From the NCBI GenBank assembly GCA_005765155.1, contig VCCP01000005.1, positions 2,542,001-2,606,000 of the forward strand: 64,000 nt of DNA. The letters are read 5' to 3'. Shown here piece after piece: positions 54,532 to 64,000 of this stretch. The first letter of the stretch is position 1, and every line of letters starts with the position of its first letter. Below the pieces are notes generated by a model. The model saw only the letters and a list, made by a program, of their open reading frames with translations, made no database searches and was not told where the DNA came from. The position numbers and the translations under genes are program-made. Origin of the DNA: Zelopaecilomyces penicillatus (Eukaryota > Ascomycota > Sordariomycetes > Hypocreales > Pseudodiploosporaceae).

Positions 54532-55800
54532 CTAGGCAGCCCACACGTCTTTCCCAGCTGTCTCAATCCAGTTGCCGAGCTGATTGACGTTGGAATCCCA
54601 ATCGAGCAGCCGTTGTCGCATATTCCCAATCTGCTTCATGTCCAGAACTTTAGGCTGCACCCATGTAATGTGGGCGACCTTGTCTACCTGATCAATTGAC
54701 CCACGTAACAGACCTAAGCTGAGAGCCTTCATGATCAAATGCTCGATCTCTTCAACTCGCACCTTGGTTTCTTGCGAGATAGTGCCGAATGTCATGGCTC
54801 GATCATGTGGAGGCCTCCGGAAAACAGCCTCTGTCAGAGCAGCAAGATATATCTTCTGTCGGAGATGAGCAGAGTTGTCATTCAAAAGCTTGTTGGACGT
54901 GATATTGTCGGACAGCGCATCATATGACGCAAGATCACCGCGATTATAAGCGAAAAGCAAGTCACGTAGCCAACCATCGTCTTCACTTTGTGCCAATGCA
55001 TCTAAAATCGGATGCAATAGCAATTCGCCGAAGTTGTAAATGCTATTGGACACCAAAGCTGCTACACTTAGGTAGTAAGCTCGCCGGTGCCGTTCCTCGG
55101 CGGACATGGTAGACAATTCGATACAAGCAAGATATAGGAGCGCCGTACGGTAGTAGTTGGCGAAGTCCATTTTGCGCTGCAAGGTCTGTCAGTGCCTGAG
55201 GTCTACAAGTAAAATCAGCAGTAGCTAGTACCTGGTAATAACTCGCATTGGCGTCGTAAAAGGCGGCATGAACAACGGTTTCAACAGAATCAAATGAATC
55301 TAGCAGTTTTTCCGCTCTGTCCAAATCCCTTCTTGCGTCGTCGAGCTGGCCGAGATTGAGCTTAACACGCGCCACAGCAACCGAAGCAAACACTAGAGCA
55401 TCTTGCGAATCATCCGTGTCAACCTTCTCCACTACTGATTGTAGAAAGACCAGTCGCTCCTGATCATCTATTCATGGCGTTAACGGAGGCCCATGCAACT
55501 GTTTTCTAGATAACAAGGTATGATGAGCAGACCTTTGCATTGTGAAGCGGTCTTTAAAGCTAGATCTACCAGCTTCAGTTTGTTGATTTTGTCAGCGAAC
55601 CTAAGAACAAATACTTTGTAGAAAGCGATGCGTTGAGGTGCACTGCTCTCGTCGCTAAAAAATTGAACTAGAGCATCTGTTAACTGGTGCCACAGTTTCC
55701 TTTCCCAGAAGCTTTCGAAATTGAGAATGAGTGGCTGGAGTTCTTCAGTTGCCGCGTCCCTTTGCTCAGCAAGGAAGTCAGGGATAACATCGGTATTCAT
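54532..55800 (-). CDS. RPN9: 26S proteasome regulatory subunit Rpn9 (PSMD13 family), three exons
   Basis: Exons on the minus strand are 55800-55533, 55467-55232 and 55176-54532, giving 382 residues, the usual length of the family. The introns are 65 nt (GTCTGC...ATAG) and 55 nt (GTACTA, CTGAC branch motif, TGCAG). The N-terminal part has the family segment ERKLWHQLTDAL (about residues 33-44) and helical repeats. The central SVETVVHAAFYDANASYYQ and NYYRTALLYLAC precede the PCI domain (about residues 200-340), with YNFGELLLHPIL and the winged-helix part IMKALSLGLLRGSIDQVD, then HITWVQPKVLDMKQI. In the family Rpn9 is a non-ATPase lid subunit of the 19S particle that stabilises lid assembly, in nucleus and cytosol. 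The frame is intact in every exon and no key segment is missing. The start is fixed by the N-terminal match. Confidence 0.95.
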
Positions 55801-56050
55801 GGCGATCGTAGGGGGCCGTCAAGCTTGACTTGGTGCTACAAAACCACTGAAGCCGAAACAAATTGTTGGTTTGAGCGTTCCTTCACCTCGTGCTTTTTCA
55901 ATGCTGCAGCGAAAGCTGTGTACAGCTGGAGATGTGCCGAATTTCAAGGTTGAGAAAATGGGACAATCGGTGCAAGTAGCTAGGTGGAGGGTGGGGTGAT
56001 TTAAGCAGACACAGCTCAACGGCAGCCTGGCATCGGATATCGAGTGACTT
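55801..56050 (-). promoter_or_regulatory. Upstream region of RPN9
   Basis: About 250 bp of ordinary-composition sequence between the RPN9 start and the AT-rich border. The Rpn4-type proteasome box (GGTGGCAAA) known from yeasts is not obvious. No other gene is seen. Confidence 0.4.
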
Positions 56051-56251
56051 AACTATATATAGAATAAGAGAAAAAAAAGTAATAAATATAGATAAATATA
56101 GATTTAATATTTAGATTTATATAATTAATTAATAATAAATATAATTATAAATATTATAAATATCTTATATATAATTTTTTTATATATTCTTTAATATTAT
56201 ATTATAAAGTTTTAAATAATATTAAAAATTATATATAATATATAATAATAT
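56051..56251. other. AT-rich spacer
   Basis: Short degraded AT-rich sequence between gene island 2 and retroelement B, ending in ATAT just before the LTR. Nothing recognisable. Confidence 0.6.
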
Positions 56252-56647
56252 TTTGATGGCTGGGTTGAACATACCCCCTTACTAGTTAACTAAGCTATAG
56301 CTGTATAAGCTGTATTTAGGGGGATTGAACTATATAAGTAGATAGGCTATACCCAGGCTATTTGAATAGGCAGATATCATTGAATTTAAGTTTTTTTTCC
56401 CCCTTCTATCTAAGAATTTTCTAATATATTCAAAAGACTAGCTATTAAAAAGCTATCTTCTTTATCTAATCAGTTATAGGATAATCAATTAATCCTTTAA
56501 GTTCAATTTATTATATTATTACTTTATAGCTTTTCTTATCTATTTAATCCTTATAGACTATACTAGCTATATAATTACCCTAAAATCACCCTATAGTTCT
56601 ATAGATAATATTGATATTATTATATATATTATTTTCCTTTTATTAAA
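56252..56647 (+). repeat. 5' LTR of retroelement B
   Basis: 396 bp. It begins TTTGATGGCTGGGTTGAACA and ends ccttttattaaa. It is preceded by atat (56248-56251), and the matching duplication would lie beyond the window. RIP damage is moderate. Confidence 0.83.
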
Positions 56648-59600
56648 ACTAATAATCAAGATAGGGAGATATCTTATTTACTTTACTATTAAAAGGATTA
56701 ATTAATACTAGATTAATAATATAATATATTTAAAGGTATTTTCAAGCTATTATAAGGATTAATCTAAGAAGAATTATTATAGATACCTTTATAAAATCTT
56801 TTAATTAATATAATCAAGAGATACCTTTAAGGATAATAGCCTAGAAATCTAAAAGTAAAAGAATTAAATTTATTTATTAAAAGATTTAAAGTCTATAAAA
56901 TAAGAATATTATATATTATTTTAATTAAATAATAAGATATTATTAATTTCTTTTTTATTAAAATCTAATATTATAAAATATTAAACTATTAAAAGAAAAA
57001 ATAAAAAAATATTTAATCCTAAGATAAGCTTCTATCTAAAATATATATAAAAGATAACTTATATATTAAATATTAGATTAAAAAAGTAAAGTATCTTAAA
57101 TTTATTAATTTTATTTAATTAAAATATAAATAAGTATAAGAAGAACTATTATAAATAATCAACTTATATAGCTTTTAATATTAATTATTTAATTAATAAT
57201 AAATAATATTAACTATATATTAACCCTTGGTTTTACTTTTTTATACTATAGATTAATATTCTAATAGTTTAGCTAATCTTAGGAAATATTTTTATCTCTT
57301 TTCTTTTCTTATAGATCTTATCCTTAATATTAAAGAAGCTTTTTATTTAAAAATAATCTTAGTATTTTAGAAATAAAATACTATTTAATTATAATAATAT
57401 AGGAATTATTATTCTTAACTTAAGTATAATAACTATCCTTAAAAGAAAGATTTTATACTAATACTAGAATATAATTAATAAGGTATTATTATATAAGAAT
57501 TAAGATAATTCCTTCTTAGATTGGATATTCAAATACCTTTATAATAGAAAGCCTTTATTATTATTTAATCTTCTTAGTATATTACTAGCCCTTAATTTAA
57601 GTAGATATTCTTTATATTAAAGAAGAAGATCTTTAAATAGCTTTAACTCTATTATTAGAATTATTACTCCTAAGATTATTATCCTTAATATCCTTACTTT
57701 AAGTATTCCTTTATCTAATATAATATCTATTATAAATTCTAATAGCTCTTTCTTTAATAGATTAAGCTTATAATTAATTAATTAATTAAAGGATAATATT
57801 ATTAAGAGTTTTTAGTAAAATATTATTAAGATTAATATTATTCTTTTTAATAATCTTAAGAATATCCTTATTATAAATAAATTTAAAAGATATATTATTA
57901 ATCTTAAGCTTATTAAATACTTTAATAGAACTAATATTATTAAATATCTTTTAAACTATAAGCTTAAGATAAAAGATAATAATATAATTAATAAAAAGAA
58001 ATATAATTACTTTATATATTATATAATTAATACCTATAAAGATATTATTTAAGGATTTATTTATAATCTTTTATAAATAAAAGCTAAAAAAGTATTAAAG
58101 AATTATTTCTTTAAAGAAGATTTATAATAATTAAGATTATATAAAGATTATTTAAAAGCACTTAAATAATAGTATCTAGAGTCTATTAAAGATATTCTAG
58201 ATTAGTTTAATAAATATAGATTCTATACTTTCTAATATAATTTAAATTAAAAGAACTTAAAATTATTATCTTATATATTATATAAGATTATATTAATAAG
58301 GCTCTTTATTAAGATTATTTAAGTAAATTCTATTAATAATCCCTATAAACTTAAGAAGATATTATATAAATAGCTTTAAGAATACTTTAATAATTAAATA
58401 ATTATTAGATTAATTATTAAATAATATAAGACTTCTAATAGTCTTAGGAACTAGATAAATATAATTATTATTAAAGTAATATTTAATTAAATTATTATAA
58501 TAAAGAATCTGATTATATAAGACCTTTATCTTAAAGAAAAGTTCTTTTTAATTATTACTAAGACTATACCTTTTAAAGCTAAACCAATAGATATAAAAGA
58601 GTTAATCAAGCTTATTAATAACCTTAAGATTAATATAACTATTAAGGAAGATATTACTTAAATAATTATTAAAATATAAATAGATATTAATATATATATT
58701 AATAAGGATCTATAATATAAAGGCTTAATAAGTTTTTTATTTAATTAAATAATATTTAATCTTAATAATAATAAGGATTTTAATATCTTCTCCCTTTAAA
58801 AGAGATAGAATAAGAATAATTATTAATACTATAATTTATTAAGCTATTTTCCCTTTTATTATAATAAATTAATATATAATACTAAACTTAGATTCTATAT
58901 ATATAATTTATATACTAGGATATTAAATCTAGGATATATTATAAACTAGAGTATAATTCCTCTTATTATTATATAATAATTCCTTAAGATAAAAGGATAC
59001 TATTAAAAGCTTATAATAACTTAAGCTATTAACTTTCTTAATTATATAATTATATCCCTTATTTCCTTAATTAAAGCCAGAGCCCCTTAGCATTTTAAAT
59101 AAGTATTAAATAAATATAAAGATATAATCTTTAGAAAATATATCCCTTATCTAGGCCTTAAATAATAATCTATAAAGTTATAATACTTAGATATTATATC
59201 TAATAAAAATATAATCTAAATTTCTTTTATATTACTCTCTTAATATAAAGATATAAAGGATTAAATAGTATTAATATATATAATTAATATAAATACTAAT
59301 AAAAGAAAGAGATAGAAAGGTAATAATAAAGAGTTAATTAAATCTTTAACTATTATATATTAAAAGCCTATTTTTAAGGCTATCCTAATATTAGATAGGA
59401 TAATACCTTTTAATCTAATAATTATATTTAAGAATATATTATAAATAATAGATTAAAGTATAAGATTCTCTTATTATTAATTAAAACTAAAGGAGATCTT
59501 ATTTATAAAGATAGTTATTATACTATTTTATATATTAATTAATCTTAATCTAAAGCTTAGGATAATTATAGGCTAGGATCTATTAAATTAGGCTAAAGAT

Positions 59601-60749
59601 ATAATAGAAGTTCTTTATATCCTTAAGAATAGATTAAATAATCTTATATCTTTAATAAAGCTAAAGAATATAATAAAAATAATTTAAGTTTATTTATAGA
59701 TAAGATATAATAAAGCCTTTTTTAATAAGCTAATTAAATAATTATATATTAGTATTATAATTATAATTAAGATATAAGAAAAAGCCTCTCTTAATTATAA
59801 CTAGTATTAAATAGTATTATCTAATTAAGATTAAGATAATATAAATCTATTAGGCCTATATTATTTCTATATTTTAGAATTAATTAAAGATAATCTTTAT
59901 AATAATATAAGCTTCTCTTTTAATAAAATACTTTATAAGATTACTTAAATATACTTAAATAACTATTAATTATTAAATATATAATAAATACCTAAGATCT
60001 AAGTTAGAATTAATTCTTAAGAAAGGAAAGTAATAAATATATTTATTAATTTAAGCTTTAAAGGTAATATTATCTTAAAATCATTAGCTAAAAAATATAG
60101 GATTAAATATAATCTAATCAAGATTAAAATAATATTATTCTTTAGATAGATCACTTAAATAATTAAGGAAGTAAAAGTTCAACTCTATATAGGAATCACT
60201 TAGATATCTACTTATCTATATATAGTATTAAATAAAGTTATAATACCCTTTATCCTAGGGATATTATTTATTAAAATAATTAAGCTATTATTTAATTATT
60301 CTTAGAAGGGTAAAGACTTATATATATAATATTAAATAAAATAAATATAAATAATTACTCCTATTATAGATATTATTTATTAGAAATAAAATAAATCTAA
60401 TTCCTTAGAAAATTAAATATTAATTATATTATTAAAGATATAATTAATAATAAAGAATCAATTAATTTAAAATAGCTCTTTAAAGATAATAAAGAAATAT
60501 TAATAGAGCTTAACTTTAATAATAATAAGATAATTATTAGAAGTATATTAATAAGAGTATTACTATTCATATATTAATAGCCTATACACACTCTATTATA
60601 CACCCCTCTATTAACTTTACTATACCCTTATATATAAATTATAGTATATTAGGCTAGAATTTTTTATAAGCTATTATTAATATAATAGTGATTTAATTCC
60701 TTAATTGAACTAGCTAGCTATACTATATAAGGCTAGCCTAATTCCTTTA

Positions 60750-62600
60750 AATCCATACTCTTCTTCAAAGTATTACACTTCAAGTTATATGCTTGGCTAT
60801 GTAGTATGATCTGAACTTCCTATCCCCAGCGCCTTCAACACCTCCGGCATAGAAGCTGATATAGCCTCTTATCCTACTTAAAATCGCTATCACTTATTAA
60901 TTAAGTTATTACTTAATCGATTAATAATTAGAGCTTAACTTAAGGCTTTCTTAATCTTATATCCTAAAGGCTCTCTATAAATACTGGTGTTAAGTCTCTA
61001 TAAAGCTGGCTAGCTTATATAAGGCAAGTGAGTATGCCTATGCCTGTGCCTATATATACTCTATATAGCTAGAATAGCTTTATTTTCCTTTATACCTTAT
61101 ATACTAAGCTTAGATAGTATTAGTAGCTTCTTATTTATTATAAGGTATAGGTAGCTATAAAGGTTTTTAATAATATCAGGATTATAGATTTAAAGTAATA
61201 GTTCTTCTAAATCCTAATAATTAAATTAGCTAGGATCTTCTATAATAAATAAGGCTCTCTTTATTAATAGCTTTTCAAGCCATTAATAAGAATAAATATC
61301 CTCCTTATAGAATGACTTTATAGCCTCTAGCTTCTATAGAATAAGATATATATAAGGGAGCCTATACTATTATATAAAGTAATTATTATAAGGTTTAAAT
61401 AGTATAGCTTTATAGGTTAATAATAGAATCATAGCTAGGGCTAGCTGATATTGCTTATTAACTAAATCAATAGCTATATATATAATAATAGTAGTTATAT
61501 TATCAAGCCAAGCCTGTTTAAGGAATTAAAGCCATTAGTATATCTATATTATAGTAGCCTTTTTAATATATATATACTCTTTTTATTATATTATTTATTA
61601 TATTAAATTAAAAAGGAAATAAAGATCTATATATCTATTAATTAAACAGGATTTTAGATCTTTATATACTATTTCAATAAGGCTATTAACTTATTAACCA
61701 AAGTTATAATATTTATTAAGATAATACTTTATTTACTATCTATACCAAGGTATATATTCCTTTAAAATATATATTAAGATATAATTTTAATAGCTATTAT
61801 ATATAGCTTTTATCTTTTATTATATCTTAAAGAAATCAGCTTCCTATAGTATATAAATAACAGCCTGCCAAGCTTTAAATATAATATCTTAGTTATAATT
61901 ATTAGGGCTAGGGCTAAGGGCTATATCAGCCTTAATAAGCTACTACTCTGCCTTTTATATAATTAAATTATTATTAATTTCCTTAGTCTTAATATCTTTA
62001 ATACTATTAGGAGCTATAGGGATATTTAAATCTCTTTAGTATAATCGAATCTTTAACTTTATATTAGTATTTATATAATAAATATAAAGCTATTATTATA
62101 AGTCTAGGAAAATCAGATCTAAAGCTCTCTTTAAAGCTATTTCCTTATTAATAATAATTATATATAGTATATAGATATCAAGCTAGCTATAGAAATTATA
62201 AAGCTATTTATAGAGCTATTAAAATCCAATCTCTTTCTTTATATTAATAAGGCTAAAAGCAAAATTTATAAGGGATTTCTAATTAATAATACTAATAACC
62301 TAAAAAAGATAGAGTTTAAAGCGATTAATCTTATATATATTATCTATATTAAGAATCTTAGGAAAACACTTCTATATAACTTTATATTATAGAAAAGTCT
62401 ATAAAACAGCCTTAAGCTTATTATCAGAAGAGAACTTTATATAATACTATAAGCCACCCTTCTTAAGGGCCTTAATAAAGGCTTATATTACTATAAGGCC
62501 TTTAAGATTAATAGTATAAAGCTTCTAATAGTTATTATAGATATCCTTTTAAATAAAAAAGCTAGCTTCTATAGGGCTTAAAGACTTTAAGATATTATAT
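60750..62600 (-). pseudogene. MULE transposase of copy 2, RIP-degraded
   Basis: It matches the transposase relic of MULE copy 1 along its length on the opposite strand. Frames are interrupted by RIP-type stop codons. The catalytic-domain segment is at about 62200-62470. No intact frame remains, so the element cannot move by itself. Confidence 0.7.
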
Positions 62601-62834
62601 ATCTTATAGATAGCTAGGCTATAGTTTTTAATAAATATACCCTAAAGCATCTACTATAACTCTATATAGTAATATAGTATAGGATATATAGAGATATCTA
62701 ATAATAATAGATAATTATATTCACTTTCTATTATATAAAAAGTCCATTTCTAGTTTAACTTTAGTATAGCTAAAATAATAATCTTGAATTTATAATCTAA
62801 TTACCTAATAGAAGCCTATTAAAGACCTAGGCTA

Positions 62835-63231
62835 ATTTAATAATTGGGTTAAATATACCCCCTTACTAATTGATTAAGCTATAGCTATATAAGCTGCACT
62901 TAGGGGGATTGAACTATATAAGTAGATAGGCCATACCCAGGCTATTTAAATAAGGCAGATATTATCTAATTCAAGTTTTTTCCCCCTTCTACCTAAGAAT
63001 TTTTCTAATATATTTAAAAGACTAGCTATTAAAAAGCTATCTTCTTTATTTGATTAATTATAGGATAATTAATTAATCTTTTAAGTTTATTTTATTATAT
63101 CACTGCTTTATAGCTTTTCTTACTTATTTAATCCTTATGGACTATATTAGCTATATAACTACCTTAAAATCATACTATAGTTCTATAGGTGGTATTAGTA
63201 TTATTATATATATTATTTTCCCTCTATTAAA
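62835..63231 (+). repeat. Solo LTR of the A/B retroelement family, inside MULE copy 2
   Basis: 397 bp. It begins tttaataattgggttaaata and ends ccctctattaaa. It is flanked by ctaa (62831-62834 and 63232-63235). This is the same insertion as in MULE copy 1, where the duplication reads ttag on the other strand. Confidence 0.85.
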
Positions 63232-64000
63232 CTAATAAAAGCTCTTACCTTAGCCCTATTATATATAAGAATATAGGAAGATAGGGTCTTAATATTATTA
63301 CTATTAAAGTTATAAGGGTTATATAATAATTTCTTTACTAAAATTATATTATTATTATAATAAAAATTCTAAAGGAATTTATAAAGCTTAGCAAAGGATA
63401 TATATATTATTAATAGTAGTATTAAAAGTAGAAATAAGGTAGCTATATTATTAAAGTATTAAGGGAGGTAAAGTTATAATATTATAAGTTGAATATAAAG
63501 GTGGAATTATAATAAGGTTATTGTAGGGCTGTATATGACTTTTATAGCATCCTTTAAAGTGCCAGCCTTATATAGCCAAATTTGGGTGTGCAGGCCTGGG
63601 ATAGAGGGGTATATATAGAAAATAAGCTATATATAGGCCATTAATATATAAATAGCAAAAAAGTAATATATGAATAGCAATACTCATTAATAAAATCTAT
63701 AAAGTAATATATTAAAGCTTTAAAAGTAATTAAGGCTAAATTAGATTTTCTAAAGAAAAAAAAGAAATCTAAAAGAAAAGGAATATATTAATTATATAAT
63801 CCTTCTAAGGTATATATCTATACCTTATATAAGAAGAAGGCTAATAAAATTAATTCTATTAATAATATTCCTTTAAATAGATCTATATTTAATAATAATC
63901 TATTTTAGAAAAAGAAGAAATAAAAGAAAGTAAAAGAAAGAATTAATCTAGATATATCCTTTATTAAATATATTATTTTAAAGTTCTCTAATATACTTAA

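Larger units (their letters stand above)
60555..63685 (-). mobile_element. Mutator-like DNA transposon (MULE) copy 2, inactive
   Basis: Reverse orientation relative to copy 1, 3131 bp. It is flanked by the 8-bp target duplication attaataa (60547-60554 and 63686-63693). The left end GAGTATTACTATTCATATAT is inverted at the right end as ...gaatagcaatactc. It is inserted in retroelement B, and the uninterrupted site is present in retroelement A at about 45435-45460. It carries a solo LTR at the same internal place as copy 1 but lacks the 473-bp insert. Degraded transposase lies on the minus strand, with the IDN(I/T)YK region at about 62320-62350. RIP damage is patchy; for example 60800-60870 keeps CpG-containing sequence that copy 1 has lost. 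Confidence 0.88.
56252..64000 (+). mobile_element. LTR retrotransposon B, same family as A, partial (runs off the window)
   Basis: It starts with the 5' LTR 56252-56647 and continues collinearly, but inverted, with A: 56648-60554 and 63686-64000 match A from about 49387 down to 45105. A long frame at about 57620-58730, broken only by RIP-type stops, gives a K/I/N-rich gag-like protein including NYFFKEDL and LRLYKDYLKALK. At about 60010-60300 a retroviral-type aspartic protease is visible (KVINIFINLSFKGNIILKSL, where the family has D-S-G; later PFILGILFI, matching the family's I-L-G-x-P-F). Reverse transcriptase should follow beyond the window. A MULE is inserted at 60555-63685. B and A are head to head around GAA1 and RPN9. 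Confidence 0.83.

Overview
The window is nuclear DNA of a filamentous ascomycete (Pezizomycotina). It has two short gene islands of ordinary base composition, about 3809-7495 and 51750-56045. They sit in some 56 kb of extremely AT-rich, gene-free DNA made of repeats destroyed by repeat-induced point mutation (RIP). In the AT-rich parts the remaining C is almost always followed by C or T and the remaining G is almost always preceded by A or G. CpA, TpG and CpG are nearly gone, which is what RIP leaves behind. Short introns, RIP and Ty3/gypsy and Mutator-like elements all fit Pezizomycotina. I cannot name a genus.

Island 1 holds SYF1 on the plus strand (a splicing factor of the Prp19/NineTeen complex, three exons) and, convergent to it, a two-exon gene for a 92-residue protein I cannot name. 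Island 2 holds GAA1 on the plus strand (GPI transamidase subunit, five exons beginning with a 16-nt first exon) and, convergent to it, RPN9 (26S proteasome lid subunit, three exons). The genes are housekeeping genes with no pathway in common. All exon models are my own readings from reading frame, splice sites and family similarity.

The AT-rich DNA can be read as layered transposon insertions. (i) The oldest layer is Ty3/gypsy relics: about 7.5-12.8 kb (minus), 12.9-19.4 kb (minus), 19.7-26.6 kb (plus), 31.7-33.9 kb (inverted fragment of the previous one) and 33.9-36.6 kb (minus, continuing at 49.77 kb). (ii) The last of these was split by retroelement A, a 13.2-kb LTR retrotransposon (36613-49767, minus). 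Its two LTRs are in the same orientation and flanked by ATAT, and the uninterrupted site survives in the paralogue near 11553. (iii) A second copy, B, starts at 56252 on the plus strand and runs off the window. (iv) B carries a 3.1-kb Mutator-like element (60555-63685), and the empty site is present in A. A sister Mutator-like element with an extra 473-bp insert lies at 27028-30660. (v) Solo copies of the A/B LTR (about 380-397 bp) lie inside both Mutator-like elements at the same place, at 32346 and at 37208. The 37208 copy is almost free of RIP.

Island 2 therefore lies between head-to-head, inverted copies A and B of one retroelement. I found no undescribed enzymatic or defence system. The most unusual points are the LTR family with TTTGAT...ATCAAA ends and 4-bp target duplications, the datable insertion layers, a tandem duplication that post-dates RIP, and the small unnamed gene. 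Coordinates of degraded elements are approximate unless a target duplication fixes them.
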